A stretch of DNA of 51,325 nucleotides from Caldilineaceae bacterium (GCA_019637645.1 JAHBVH010000059.1:1-51325); one strand, 5' to 3'; shown: positions 10,016 through 18,504, numbered from the stretch's first letter. A program made the numbers and translations. Notes: generated by a model not told the origin, from the letters alone.

Positions 10016-10111
10016 AGAGCCTCACTTTCTGGCTGGTTCGTTCAAGGCATCATTCCTGATCGACAAAGAGCGAGCTAGAATGGAAAAGCGACGAAAGGGT
10101 AGAAACGACAA

Positions 10112-10158
10112 CCACCGGTCAACCATACACGCCAATGGAAGCATGGGTTGACCGGTGG
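10112..10158. terminator. Strong hairpin downstream of the aldolase gene
   Basis: CCACCGGTCAACC at 10112-10124 pairs perfectly with GGTTGACCGGTGG at 10146-10158 around a 21-base loop. A second hairpin, CCTGGGCATG with CATGCCTAGG, follows at about 10169-10192. There is no clear T run on either strand. The pair lies 80 bases beyond the aldolase stop and 100 bases before the aminotransferase start, so termination or RNA processing is plausible. Confidence 0.45.
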
Positions 10159-10236
10159 GATTGATGGGCCTGGGCATGAAGGCCATGCCTAGGCTGAGGT
10201 CGCGGGTTGCTGGTCAAACCCCAAAGGCGAGCTGTG

Positions 10237-11022
10237 CTAGCCGTCGCCGAGGACGCTGTCCAATTCACCGCTGGCTTGTTTGAGGACATTCATGAGCGCA
10301 AAGTCGCCACCCCACGGTACCATCTGCGCGCCCATGGCGCGGTAGCGTTTGATCTGTTCGGGCGAGCCTGCCGTAATGCCCCACATTTTGCCGTGCTTTT
10401 GGGCGGCACTGGCGACAATATCAATGGCTTTTTCCATGGTCATGTTGGTGCCAGCGGGGGCATTGGCAATGCGGAGTGTCAAGTCGGCGGGGCCCAGGAA
10501 GAGGCCATCGACCCCTTCGATCGAGGCGATCTCTTCGGCGTTAGCAACGGCCTGCAGGGTTTCAACTTGGGTGATGACAAAGGTTTCGCGATTGGCGTCG
10601 GTGTTGTAGGTGCTGCCTTCGTACCAGACGCCAATGCCGTAGTCACCATCGAGCCCGGCGCCATCCATGCCACGGTTGCCAATGGGCGGATATTTGGTGG
10701 CTTGGACAATCGAGTGGGCAACCTCTGGCGTTGAGACTAATGGCATGAGAAAGCCGGCAGCGCCGTCTTCGAGGTAGCGATAGAGCAAGGTCAGCTCACG
10801 GGTTGGTGGGCGCACCATGCAGTCGATGTCATTGTAGTGACAGAGCGTGATGATCTGTTGCACTTCGCGCGGGTCCATGGCGCGATGTTCTAGATCTAAC
10901 CAGATGCCATCATACTTAAATTGCGCCGCATAGCGGACAAAAAAGGGGAGGACATGGCCGAGACCACAAACACGGGCAAAGCGGCCACTGCGGATTTTGG
11001 CAAGCATTTTGCTCTTGCGCAT
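10237..11022 (-). CDS. HpcH/HpaI aldolase family protein
   Basis: The 261-residue product belongs to the class II pyruvate aldolases (HpcH/HpaI, macrophomate synthase and citrate lyase beta superfamily). These cleave or form carbon bonds to a pyruvate or oxaloacetate enolate with a divalent metal. Recognisable parts are WLDLEH, the metal-ligand region ITQVETLQAV, and the GLFLGPADLT motif. Family members are usually 250-270 residues. ATG 11022 is preceded by GAAGGA at about 7 bases. The physiological aldehyde cannot be inferred, and no aromatic-degradation genes surround it. Confidence 0.85.
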   Translation of the reverse strand: MRKSKMLAKIRSGRFARVCGLGHVLPFFVRYAAQFKYDGIWLDLEHRAMDPREVQQIITLCHYNDIDCMVRPPTRELTLLYRYLEDGAAGFLMPLVSTPEVAHSIVQATKYPPIGNRGMDGAGLDGDYGIGVWYEGSTYNTDANRETFVITQVETLQAVANAEEIASIEGVDGLFLGPADLTLRIANAPAGTNMTMEKAIDIVASAAQKHGKMWGITAGSPEQIKRYRAMGAQMVPWGGDFALMNVLKQASGELDSVLGDG

Positions 11023-11332
11023 TCTTTATTCCTTCGTCTGGTAGGGGCAGGCACAAAGCAAGGTGAACAGACCAGATGAGAAAGCTCGTGGGTCCGTCTG
11101 GTTGATGGTCTACTTGTTGAGTACGTTGCTCCGGATGAATAGTTAGCGGACCTAGGGTAGAAGTGTACTACGCTCCTGAATAGGGTCAGCGCTGGCGGTT
11201 ACGCAAACGCTGGGTTCCATAGGCCCTTCGGTAATAAGAGAAGATCATACAAGAAAATGCGCAACAGGTAAAATCGTAAAAAAGTGATAGGATTATCCCA
11301 CAGCCCTATGCATGTCAGCCATAAGCAAACTT
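11023..11332. other. Intergenic region upstream of the aldolase gene
   Basis: This holds the upstream region of the minus-strand aldolase gene. I see no coding frame with a family, no RNA gene and no confident promoter. A composite palindromic element begins at its right end (11333). Confidence 0.45.
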
Positions 11333-11452
11333 GTTACGCAGGGTCCGATCTGACAGGTTTTCTAAACCTTGTCATCAGGTTGGCGCTGTGGTTTCCACAA
11401 CCGCCAACGCCAGACGCTGTCAGCTCTCTAGTCACCCCACCAACTGCGTAAC
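11333..11452. repeat. Composite nested palindrome (cores A and B)
   Basis: GTTACGCAG at 11333-11341 and CTGCGTAAC at 11444-11452 form outer inverted repeats. Inside lie a core-A palindrome (TGACAGGTTT, TCT, AAACCTTGTCA at 11351-11374) and, four bases on, a core-B hairpin running GTTGGCG to CGCCAAC (11379-11408, inverse orientation). The right end carries CTAGTCACCCCACCAACTGC, nearly the same as the right end of the composite at 50274-50347. It lies just beyond the DUF1684 stop codon. Confidence 0.8.
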
Positions 11453-11469
11453 TTCGATTATCCTATTTG

Positions 11470-12297
11470 CTACTTCGGATAGCGCTTTTCTCCCGCTGCG
11501 ATACGTGTGGGCAAGCGGTTGGCCGGTGGCGGCAATGGGCAGGTTGCGTAAGGCGTATAGGCACAATAGGGATTTGTCGCCTGGTTGAAATCGAGCGTAA
11601 CTTTTCCATTAATTGGTGCGTCAGTATAAAGAAAGCGGCCTGCTGGATAAGTCTCGTCGTGGTTGGTTAGATCGCGAAAATTAAAGAAGAGCTTACTGCC
11701 GCGCCCTTCCGCTTCTAAGGTACACTCCTGTCCAGCCAGTGTAAAGTGAACAGCACCGGGGTTGCTGGAGGCGATTGTGTCGCCTGTAACGCTGTCGATA
11801 GCAAGGGTGCGGGGTGGTTCATGGGGCGTGAAGGTCGCGACAATGCACAGGGCCGGGTCGATGGGATACCAATCCAGCCCCGTGAACACGGCACGCGCCG
11901 GATTGGTGCTGTCAAAGAGGCGGATCGCATAGCGTTTCCCGCGTTTGAGTGCTAGCAGGGTCATCGGGCCAATGGTTACATAGGTGGGCTGTGGGGTCAT
12001 GTCGTGCTGGAGGAGCAGTTCTTGGATCGGCACCCCGTTCTGGGTCATTACAACATCGGACGCCGTACGCAGTTGCAAGGTATCATGATGTAAGGTAATG
12101 GTGCCAGCATAGGTTGGGCTTGCCGCCGCTGTCAACACGACCGTACTAGCCGGATCCGCCCCGATGGTATTGATCCCTTCTTGTAGCCAGAAAAGGCCAG
12201 CAACAGTCAGCCAACTGCAATCGGCTAGGAGCTGTTCCTGGCGTTTCTCCCGCTGTGCCAAGAGCACTTCGGTATAATCAACCGTAGATGTAGACAT
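11470..12297 (-). CDS. DUF1684 domain protein
   Basis: The 275-residue product matches the DUF1684 family, whose function is unknown. Family marks are RGKRYAIRLFDSTNPAR and FTGLDWYPIDPAL in the middle and the conserved C-terminal block with YTDAPINGKVTLDFNQATNP followed by a CAYTPYATCPLPP motif. No signal peptide or membrane segment is visible, so it is probably cytosolic. ATG 12297 is preceded by AAGGA with 7 bases of spacing. It is a single-gene unit. A 15-bp tandem repeat array lies just upstream and might affect its expression. Confidence 0.88.
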   Translation of the reverse strand: MSTSTVDYTEVLLAQREKRQEQLLADCSWLTVAGLFWLQEGINTIGADPASTVVLTAAASPTYAGTITLHHDTLQLRTASDVVMTQNGVPIQELLLQHDMTPQPTYVTIGPMTLLALKRGKRYAIRLFDSTNPARAVFTGLDWYPIDPALCIVATFTPHEPPRTLAIDSVTGDTIASSNPGAVHFTLAGQECTLEAEGRGSKLFFNFRDLTNHDETYPAGRFLYTDAPINGKVTLDFNQATNPYCAYTPYATCPLPPPANRLPTRIAAGEKRYPK

Positions 12298-12354
12298 GAA
12301 TCATTCCTTACCTGTCTGGTCTTTGCTGATAGCCCAATCTTTGTGTGAGTTGTA

Positions 12355-12429
12355 TTGTCACGAATCACGTTGTCACGAATCACGTTGTCACGAATCACGT
12401 TGTCACGAATCACGTTGTCACGAATCACA
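12355..12429. repeat. Five tandem copies of a 15-bp unit
   Basis: TTGTCACGAATCACG is repeated five times head to tail at 12355-12429, identical except for the last base of the last copy. Read on the minus strand it would give a V-I-R-D-N pentapeptide repeat, but that frame has no family or start signal. The array lies 57 bases upstream of the DUF1684 start and 35 bases upstream of a strong plus-strand promoter. Iteron-like clustered sites of this kind often bind a protein. Confidence 0.95.
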
Positions 12430-12464
12430 CAAAGGTAGATGAAAAGCGAACGCTATATCTTAAT

Positions 12465-12493
12465 TTTACAGAACGAAAGACTTAGGATATAAT
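12465..12493 (+). promoter_or_regulatory. Near-consensus sigma-70 promoter for a short transcript
   Basis: TTTACA (12465-12470), exactly 17 bases, then TATAAT (12488-12493): one mismatch to consensus. Transcription should start near 12500. It sits immediately after the 15-bp tandem array and drives no protein gene before an intrinsic terminator at 12576-12598. Confidence 0.75.
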
Positions 12494-12499
12494 AAAGAA

Positions 12500-12600
12500 A
12501 TTGTTGTTGCCGGCCTGTTTTAGGGTCGGCGATTCTTTTGCAACTGTAGACCGTCTAAGAATGAAGCATTCGGGTCACCGCCGATAAGGCGGTGTTTTGT
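12500..12600 (+). ncRNA. Candidate small RNA of about 100 nt
   Basis: Between the promoter and the intrinsic terminator (CACCGCC, loop GATAA, GGCGGTG, then TTTT at 12576-12598) lies about 75 bases with no open frame. It can fold: GCCGGCC pairs with GGTCGGC around 12509-12530, and ATTCTT with AAGAAT around 12532-12562. An alternative pairing of GACC (about 12549-12552) with GGTC would compete. I do not recognise it as a known RNA family; it is too short for 6S, tmRNA or RNase P, and lacks the SRP RNA tetraloop motif. A leader peptide-free attenuator for nothing is unlikely, since greA is almost 600 bases away. Confidence 0.5.
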
Positions 12601-12951
12601 ATTCCTAATCAAAAAATTGAAACTAAATATTTCAAAAAAACGTTATATCTATATCTTGCCCCAAATTGCCAACGCGTAGCTTGCTTAAAACTGGTAGCTT
12701 TCAACCGGGGAAAACTGTATAACCACGCTCTCTATTACCTTGGCTTCCTTCGTGGATTGGCTTTGTAGCTTGCCAAGGGTTTTGCCTCCTATGGTTCTCG
12801 CTGATGACACAAGAACACAGATCGCGCATGGCATTACGAGACCATCGTCATTAGTTGATTAGAGCATGATATTGTGTTTGACCACAGAGGCAAAATTGGC
12901 AAATCGCTGGAATGTGCTTTCTGCCCAAAACACAACGTGATACGCAGTGCC

Positions 12952-12984
12952 AGACCTGACAGGTTTTCAAAACCTGTCAGGTCT
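12952..12984. repeat. Perfect core-A palindrome
   Basis: Two perfect 16-base arms (AGACCTGACAGGTTTT and its complement) surround a single C. This is the best-preserved copy of the dispersed core-A family. It is not close to the end of any gene, so it is unlikely to act here as a terminator. Confidence 0.9.
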
Positions 12985-13030
12985 TAGGTAACAGACCAAC
13001 CTTTGGGCATACGTTCTAACCGATTAGCCC

Positions 13031-13108
13031 GTTGGCGATTGTGAAGAACCACAGCGCCAACAGAAAATTACTAGCTTGTTGACGGTTGTGGAGAACCATA
13101 GAGCCAAC
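13031..13108. repeat. Two core-B hairpins in tandem
   Basis: Copies at 13031-13061 and 13078-13108 both begin GTTGGCG or GTTGACG, contain the GTTGTGG-type arm and AACCA-A-AG, and end GCCAAC. The spacing start to start is 47 bases. Related copies are at 11379-11408 (inverse) and 45851-45880. The imperfect hairpin keeps pairing through compensating changes, which argues for structure rather than chance. Confidence 0.8.
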
Positions 13109-13187
13109 AAGAAAACCTTTGTACAATCGTGTTGATTTAGAGCCCTTGTCTTGCTTCTAAATCCAGAGTTTATATTGAGAGATGAGC

Positions 13188-13664
13188 ATGAGTAACGAGC
13201 AACCTGTATATTTGACGGAAGATGGTCTGCAAAAGATCAAAGAAGAGTTGGAATATCTGACAACGACACGCCGCCGTGAAGTGGCGCAGATGATTGCCGA
13301 AGCGAAAGCCGAAGGCGATATTAGCGAGAACGCTGGCTACGATGAGGCCAAGACTGCGCAAGGCTTTTTAGAAGGCCGCATTCGTGAGTTGGAGAATATT
13401 CTCAAGCGAGCCCAGGTGATCAAAGAAGGCGAAGCTGCCGCGAATGTGGTTATCATTGGCCGCACAGTCATTGTACGCGAAGAGGGGACGGACTTTGACG
13501 AAACCTATACCATTGTGGGCTCACTAGAAGCAGACCCGCTGAATGGTCGGATCAGCAATGAAAGCCCAATTGGGAAAGCCTTGATTGGCAAAAAAGTGGG
13601 CGCAAAGGTGGTGGCTAACACCCCTGGCGGCGAGATTACCTTCAAAATTATTCGCGTTGAGTAA
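13188..13664 (+). CDS. greA: Transcription elongation factor GreA
   Basis: GreA rescues backtracked RNA polymerase by stimulating transcript cleavage. From ATG 13188 the product has 158 residues, as in Escherichia coli. The N-terminal coiled coil bears the tip motif with acidic residues (EGDISENAGYDEAK), and the C-terminal domain has the SPIGKALIGKKVGA signature and a GGEITFKII ending. ATG 13182 is also in frame, but the GAGAG ribosome site is 6 bases from 13188 and abuts 13182. A hairpin with TTTT follows at 13744-13778. Confidence 0.95.
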   Translation: MSNEQPVYLTEDGLQKIKEELEYLTTTRRREVAQMIAEAKAEGDISENAGYDEAKTAQGFLEGRIRELENILKRAQVIKEGEAAANVVIIGRTVIVREEGTDFDETYTIVGSLEADPLNGRISNESPIGKALIGKKVGAKVVANTPGGEITFKIIRVE

Positions 13665-13743
13665 CCACCACGCGACTATCCCCCCACACGCACTTTTGCT
13701 CCAATCCATCGCTTCTCTTCTATGATCACCAGGCTGCCATGAT

Positions 13744-13778
13744 AAAGCCTGTCAGGCTTACAAGCTTGACAGGCTTTT
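13744..13778 (+). terminator. greA terminator, a core-A relative
   Basis: AAAGCCTGTCA pairs with TGACAGGCTTT, with GGCTT and AAGC pairing in the middle, and TTTT follows. Its sequence is clearly related to the core-A palindromes (CCTGTCAGG...), which suggests some copies have been recruited as terminators. It lies 80 bases beyond the greA stop. Confidence 0.7.
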
Positions 13779-13887
13779 CGTTGCGCATACTCCCCTTTCT
13801 TCCTCCTTTTGTATCATCATCGGTTGTGGATTGTTGTACACAAACTGATCGATCCGCTGGTTATTGTCATTTTCGCCAAGAAAGAGT

Positions 13888-13915
13888 TTGCGAGATGTGG
13901 CGGGTATATTACAAT
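13888..13915 (+). promoter_or_regulatory. Promoter of the L,D-transpeptidase gene
   Basis: TTGCGA (13888-13893), a 16-base spacer and TACAAT (13910-13915) suggest a start near 13922, about 95 bases before the GTG start of the transpeptidase. No stronger candidate lies between the greA terminator and the gene. Confidence 0.5.
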
Positions 13916-14016
13916 AGCTGCGATATAGGCAGACTGTCACACCGGCTTTTTCATTACCGTGCCTCATCTTGCGCGCTGCTACAAACTCACGGTCTTTCTT
14001 GATAGGAGACTCCACT

Positions 14017-14859
14017 GTGCGTATTTTTCCCTTGGTTAGTACTCTCTGCTTGTTTTGTCTACTCGCTCTCTTTGATGCCCGCCCATTATCTGCCGCACCG
14101 CTAGCAAACGGTTTGCAGACGCCCTCGGCCGATAGCGCGCTCAGTGGGTTAGTCGAAATTACAGGCGTTGCGCAACATGCCACCTTTCGTAAGTGGCAGC
14201 TCGATCTGTTGCTCCATGGTGATGAAAAGCAGGCCGTCTTTCTTGCCGTAGGGGAACAGGCTCAACCGGAAAGTGGGCTTTTCACGACCCTGGATACCAC
14301 GCTCTACCCCGACGGTCAGCATCAGCTTCGGTTGCGGGTGGTGCATAGTAACCTCAACTATGACGAATATTTTACCCCCATTACCATCCATAATGCGGGG
14401 ATTCCGTTGCCCATTCTCGAAGCCGCACACCCTGTAACACCTAGTGTCACAGCAGAGATTGCTCCTGTCGATCTCGCCGTTCCCCTTGGCGAAGGCGTGC
14501 CCGACGGTCGTCGCTGGATCGAAGTCGATCTCAGTGATCAGACTCTGACTGCTTGGCAAGGCGAGACCATGGTCCTCCACACAAGCATTAGCAGTGGCAG
14601 CGCCCAATATCCAACCGTGCGCGGCACCTATCCCGTGCGCACGAAATTGCCGCTTGAACGCATGATCGGCCCTGGCTACGATACGCCTAACGTTCCCTGG
14701 ACGATGTATTTTTTCCGTGGCTATGCCATCCACGGCGCTTATTGGCACAACAACTTTGGTACCCCCGTCAGCCATGGCTGCGTGAATATGCGTGTCGATG
14801 AAGCCAAAGCACTCTATGACTGGGCCTCGATTGGCACTGAGGTTGTCGTCCACGAGTAG
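14017..14859 (+). CDS. Exported L,D-transpeptidase (YkuD family)
   Basis: Such enzymes form 3-3 peptidoglycan crosslinks or attach proteins to peptidoglycan outside the membrane. The 280-residue product has an N-terminal signal peptide (hydrophobic to about residue 25), an N-terminal beta domain of unclear type, and a YkuD domain from about residue 165 to the end. The catalytic motif SHGCVNM gives His253 and Cys255, and an upstream IHGAYWH supplies a further conserved His. GTG 14017 is chosen because TAGGAGA lies 7 bases before it; an upstream ATG at 13969 has no such site and would bury the signal peptide. It is flanked by hairpins and looks monocistronic. Confidence 0.9.
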   Translation: MRIFPLVSTLCLFCLLALFDARPLSAAPLANGLQTPSADSALSGLVEITGVAQHATFRKWQLDLLLHGDEKQAVFLAVGEQAQPESGLFTTLDTTLYPDGQHQLRLRVVHSNLNYDEYFTPITIHNAGIPLPILEAAHPVTPSVTAEIAPVDLAVPLGEGVPDGRRWIEVDLSDQTLTAWQGETMVLHTSISSGSAQYPTVRGTYPVRTKLPLERMIGPGYDTPNVPWTMYFFRGYAIHGAYWHNNFGTPVSHGCVNMRVDEAKALYDWASIGTEVVVHE

Positions 14860-14867
14860 GCTTTGTT

Positions 14868-14900
14868 AGCGCGGCCAGGTTTCCCAAACCTGACCGCGCT
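14868..14900. repeat. Core-A palindrome after the transpeptidase gene
   Basis: AGCGCGG(C)CAGGTTT, CCC, AAACCTG(A)CCGCGCT: 15-base arms with one mismatch. It lies 9 bases after the stop codon. Its outer arm (AGCGCGG) differs from other copies while the CAGGTTT-AAACCTG centre is kept. Confidence 0.8.
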
Positions 14901-14936
14901 CGGGTTACCGCCCAACTGTGTCACCTAAAAATAAAA

Positions 14937-14981
14937 AAGAGAGCGTGCGGGTCTTATCTCAAGACCCGCACGCTCTCTTTT
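14937..14981. terminator. Bidirectional intrinsic terminator
   Basis: AAGAGAGCGTGCGGGTCTT pairs with AAGACCCGCACGCTCTCTT around a five-base loop. A runs lie on the left and TTTT on the right, so it can end both the transpeptidase transcript and the converging iron operon. Confidence 0.9.
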
Positions 14982-15001
14982 GTGTAACGCTGTTTCGTCT
15001 G

Positions 15002-16444
15002 TTAACCGGCCAACAGTCGCCACACTTGGGCCACCACAAAGGTCACGAGCAAACCCATGCCAAGTGGAAGCAGGGCAGCCACCGTTGTCCACTTTTTGCT
15101 GCCTGTTTCCTTATAGATCGTATAAATAGTCGTGCTACAAGGATTATGGAGCAGGCTAAAGAGCATCAGATTGACCCCGGTCAACAAGGTCCAGCCGCCA
15201 GCTTGCAAGAGGCCAAGCGTCTCGGCATCGCTTGCTTCAAACATCACGCCCGCACCCGCACCACTGTGGGCCCCAGTGACCAAGACCGTCATCATGAGGA
15301 TGGTGGGGACGACGATTTCATTGGCGGGAATGGCGACCAGATAGGCCAGCAGAATGACCCCATTTAACCCTAACAGCCAACCAACGGGATTGAGAAAATT
15401 GATCAGGTGCGTTGCAATGCTCGCGTCTCCGATCATAATGTTGGCCGTGAGCCAGATGATCGCCCCGGCGGGTGCCGCAAAAACGATGGCGCGCCATAGC
15501 ACATAGAGGGTGCGGTCGATGAGCGAGGTATAGATCGTCTGCCAGAAGCGCGGTGGCCGGTAGGGGGGCAGTTCTAGGCTAAAGGTCGAGGCTTCGCCGC
15601 GCAGCACCGTGCGGGATAGGGACCAGGAGACCGCAAAGCTCAGGAACACGCCCAAGGTGGCGATCCCAACGACAGCTAAGGCGGAAATCAAGCCCGCCAG
15701 ATAGCTAGGCACCAGCGCACCGATAAAGAGAGTGGCTACCAAGATCTGTGTCGGCCACCGCCCATTGCAGAGGGCAAAGTTGTTGGTGATGATCGCGATC
15801 AGCCGCTCCCGTGGGCTGTCAATGACGCGCGTCGCCACCACCCCCGCCGCATTACACCCAAAGCCCATCATCATGCTCAGTGCTTGTTTGCCATGCGCAC
15901 CCGACTTTTTGAAGATATTGTCCAAGTTGAAGGCAACCCGTGGCAGATAACCAAAATCTTCTAGGAGCGTGAAGAGCGGAAAAAAGATAGCCATGGGTGG
16001 CAACATGACACTCACCACCCATGCCGTACCCAGATAGACGCCATCAATAAGAAAACCACTCAGCCACCAGGGCATACCAATGGCTGTTGCCCCACTTTTC
16101 AGGAGTGGCTGCATCGTATCAATCAGCAGCGTTGCCAGCAGGCCAGATGGTACATTGGCTCCAGCAATGGTGAGCCAGAAGACCACGGTAAAGAGCGCCA
16201 GCATGAGCGGGAAGCCAAAGAGCCGACTGGTCACCAACCGATCAATCGTGCGGTCTAAATTGAACCGCGGCGGACGATCCGGATAGATCACAGCCCGGTC
16301 GGCAATGCGGGTGGCGTCGGTATAGATCGCCTCAATCAACGATTCATGGACATTGCCGCCGACCTCCCAACGAAGCTTGGTCGCGGTGGCGAGAATATCC
16401 TGGGCCGTCGGCGTGGCTGGCGGCGTTAGTTTGGTATTAAGCAT
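15002..16444 (-). CDS. feoB: FeoB C-terminal half: ferrous iron permease
   Basis: The 480-residue product matches the membrane part of FeoB, which moves Fe2+ across the inner membrane. It has the Gate domains with about nine to eleven hydrophobic segments and the characteristic [27 protein letters not shown] and [18 protein letters not shown] motifs. The Gate-region Cys residues are present. The GTPase domain is absent from this chain and is encoded by the preceding gene, overlapped by 8 bases (ATGCTTAA), which suggests translational coupling. The N terminus (about residues 1-70) corresponds to the helical region linking the two halves in a normal FeoB. Confidence 0.92.
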   Translation of the reverse strand: MLNTKLTPPATPTAQDILATATKLRWEVGGNVHESLIEAIYTDATRIADRAVIYPDRPPRFNLDRTIDRLVTSRLFGFPLMLALFTVVFWLTIAGANVPSGLLATLLIDTMQPLLKSGATAIGMPWWLSGFLIDGVYLGTAWVVSVMLPPMAIFFPLFTLLEDFGYLPRVAFNLDNIFKKSGAHGKQALSMMMGFGCNAAGVVATRVIDSPRERLIAIITNNFALCNGRWPTQILVATLFIGALVPSYLAGLISALAVVGIATLGVFLSFAVSWSLSRTVLRGEASTFSLELPPYRPPRFWQTIYTSLIDRTLYVLWRAIVFAAPAGAIIWLTANIMIGDASIATHLINFLNPVGWLLGLNGVILLAYLVAIPANEIVVPTILMMTVLVTGAHSGAGAGVMFEASDAETLGLLQAGGWTLLTGVNLMLFSLLHNPCSTTIYTIYKETGSKKWTTVAALLPLGMGLLVTFVVAQVWRLLAG

Positions 16445-17342
16445 GACTTGCCTCCAATTGCATGGCTAGTTGTCCGGTGGTGACGCCTGGATCGTCACGC
16501 GTGAGATCGCCAAGCTCGCCCCGCTCCACGGCCTCCATAATGCGCTGATCGCCATCGAGCAGGCGCATGGCGACCCACCGTGCATTGGGGATGGTGGGAA
16601 AGCGATCTTTCAGTTGCGCTACCAAGGTTGTGACTGCCCGCTTGAGGGCGGGTGGCTCGCTCTGGAGGCGATGGGGCGTGCAGACGGTTTTGCCCGTGGC
16701 TACCTCGCTCACTGCTTGGAGCAGCTCGGGGATCCCCTGCCGTTGGCGCGCCGCCATGGGCACCACGGGGATCCCCAAGTCGCGGGCCAAAGAACGCTCG
16801 TCGACCGTCAGGCCGTGGCGCTTGGCTTCATCAACCAGGTTGAGTGCTAATACGGCCCGATCGGTGATTTCAAGCACCTGTAACGCTAAGTTTAGATTGC
16901 GCTCTAAGCGCGTTGCATCGGCGACAATGATGGTGACATCCGGCTGCCCAAAGAGAATAAAATTGCGGGCCACCTCCTCATCCAAGCTAGTCGAGAGGAG
17001 CGAGTAGGTGCCAGGTAGGTCAACCAGCTTATAGCGTTGCTCGCCAAAGGAAAAGCCCCCTTCGGCACGCGTCACGGTTTTGCCCGGCCAATTTCCGGTA
17101 TGTTGACGGAGCCCGGTTAATGCATTAAAAATGGTGCTCTTCCCGGTGTTGGGATTGCCAGCCAGGGCAACAACATAATCCCAATCGGTCATATCAATGC
17201 CGAGCCGAATGAGATTCCCGGCATGATAAGAAGGACAGCTTTCACAGTGGTGGCCAGCTGGTGGCCGGACAAGGGGCTGTGTCTCATCGACTTCCCCTGG
17301 AATTTCTAGGGTAATGGTTGTGGTTGTTTCTACGTTGCTCAT
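16437..17342 (-). CDS. feoB: FeoB N-terminal half: GTPase domain
   Basis: The 301-residue product carries the FeoB G domain: P-loop GNPNTGKS (62-69), switch II DLPGTYS (108-114), and NLVD (168-171) for guanine recognition. The helical insertion that follows is present. Normal FeoB continues into the permease, but here translation stops and a separate gene takes over. Before the G domain is an extra segment with [10 protein letters not shown] (Cys33, Cys36), a possible metal site. ATG 17342 has AAGGAG 8 bases upstream; an in-frame GTG at 17351 overlaps that site. It starts 15 bases after the DtxR/FeoA gene, within one operon. Confidence 0.92.
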   Translation of the reverse strand: MSNVETTTTITLEIPGEVDETQPLVRPPAGHHCESCPSYHAGNLIRLGIDMTDWDYVVALAGNPNTGKSTIFNALTGLRQHTGNWPGKTVTRAEGGFSFGEQRYKLVDLPGTYSLLSTSLDEEVARNFILFGQPDVTIIVADATRLERNLNLALQVLEITDRAVLALNLVDEAKRHGLTVDERSLARDLGIPVVPMAARQRQGIPELLQAVSEVATGKTVCTPHRLQSEPPALKRAVTTLVAQLKDRFPTIPNARWVAMRLLDGDQRIMEAVERGELGDLTRDDPGVTTGQLAMQLEASHA

Positions 17343-17357
17343 TATATACACTCCTTC

Positions 17358-18479
17358 TCATAACGCCCTTTGGGCCATGACGGGTTGTACAGGTTTTCCG
17401 TTTGCTGCATGTTGATGCTCTGTAACGGGCCAAACAGTGGCCGTTGTCATGCTGCTTGGCTGGGCGGCTTCGATCTGAATAAAGGCTGCCTGTTCTTTCC
17501 GCAGGCCAATCAAGGCTCCCCGCACACGGTAGGCGGTCGGGTCACCGCTAGGGCTGATCATCTCGGCTTGAATGACGGTGCCCGGTAGAATCCCCAGATC
17601 CAACAAACGGCGGCGTTCGGCTCCCTGGCACTGCTGGGCAATCCGCACCACCCTGGCCGACGCTCCCAGCGAAAGTTGGTTGAGCGTGACAAAGGGGCCA
17701 TGTTCAACTTCGGCTAGCGCAACGGCCTCGACGGAAAGATTAGCCGCCAAGAGGGGGGCTAGCAGATGTTCATCGCCGTCGCCCCAAAAGCGGATCCGCT
17801 GTTCGGTGCGTTCCGTCACGATCACCTGCATGCCAAGGTGGAGCCCCTCGGCCAGTAATTGCGCATAGACCGTCGCTGGCTCATCTTCCATGTGGACAAT
17901 ACGTGCCGGCTGGTTGAGCGGGAGGGTTGCCAAGGAATCCCAATGATCGAGTGGCTGCATCTCACCAGTGGCCGTTGGAATGGGATCGCCGTGGGGATCA
18001 AAGCGTGGATGGCCGAGGGCCGCCGCGAGCGCGGCGGTTTCTGCTTCGGTTAACTCATGTTCGCGCTGCTCGGATTGACTATGCCAATCAGCGGCGCTAT
18101 AGCCGGTTTTATCCGCCAGATAGCTTTCCCACAGTCGATGCGCCCGGATAATGTGGAGGGCATAGCGTTGCCCGGCGGGGGTGAGGCGCAATTCGCCGTC
18201 CACCAAACTGAGCAAGGCACGCTGCTGCATCACCGCCAGCAACTGCGCCGTTTCATCGATCGACTGTTGGAGCGCGCCAGCAAGGCTTTGTAGCGTTGGG
18301 TGCCGCCCCTCGTAGGTGAATTGCTGAATATGCTTAAGCGCATCTTCGACTAAGACCCGCTGCGCCAGTTGGCGCATTTGCCGTCGCTGCCAAAAGAGAC
18401 CGCGTTCCGGCCAAAAGAGCCAGAGCGCACCAGCGAGGATAACCATGGTTAAAAGGAATAGTTGTAGCGGTTCAGACAT
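17358..18479 (-). CDS. Membrane-anchored DtxR-like regulator fused to FeoA-like domains
   Basis: The 373-residue product starts with one hydrophobic helix (about 5-24, LFLLTMVILAGALWLFWP) followed by basic residues, so the rest should face the cytosol. Residues 40-160 resemble the DtxR/MntR winged helix and dimerisation region (LTPAGQRYALHIIRAHRLWE, and a GHPRFDPHGDPIP motif typical of the family). Two SH3-like FeoA-type domains follow, at about 178-258 and 264-345. DtxR proteins are normally soluble repressors; an anchored form fused to FeoA could report iron to FeoB directly. It leads the operon with both halves of FeoB. ATG 18479 has AGGGGA 6 bases upstream. DNA binding is inferred, not shown. 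Confidence 0.82.
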   Translation of the reverse strand: MSEPLQLFLLTMVILAGALWLFWPERGLFWQRRQMRQLAQRVLVEDALKHIQQFTYEGRHPTLQSLAGALQQSIDETAQLLAVMQQRALLSLVDGELRLTPAGQRYALHIIRAHRLWESYLADKTGYSAADWHSQSEQREHELTEAETAALAAALGHPRFDPHGDPIPTATGEMQPLDHWDSLATLPLNQPARIVHMEDEPATVYAQLLAEGLHLGMQVIVTERTEQRIRFWGDGDEHLLAPLLAANLSVEAVALAEVEHGPFVTLNQLSLGASARVVRIAQQCQGAERRRLLDLGILPGTVIQAEMISPSGDPTAYRVRGALIGLRKEQAAFIQIEAAQPSSMTTATVWPVTEHQHAANGKPVQPVMAQRAL

Positions 18480-18504
18480 AAATATCCCCTATGTATAGAT
18501 AATT

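Larger units (their letters stand above)
12601..13187. other. Long non-coding region upstream of greA
   Basis: There is no frame with a recognisable product in this stretch. It begins AT-rich, then contains one perfect core-A palindrome (12952-12984) and two core-B hairpins (13031-13108). A TATATT at 13171-13176 is too close to the greA start to be its promoter unless the message is nearly leaderless. Confidence 0.5.

Noticed and set aside
12225..12428. Minus-strand frame with a V-I-R-D-N pentapeptide repeat
   Set aside because: It is a direct consequence of the 15-bp DNA repeat; there is no family, and it runs into the DUF1684 gene in another frame.
12355..12500. Replication origin, based on iteron-like repeats beside an AT-rich stretch
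   Set aside because: No dnaA, dnaN or rep gene and no DnaA boxes are seen.
12952..13108. CRISPR array
   Set aside because: Copies are palindromic, unevenly spaced and differ in sequence; no cas genes.
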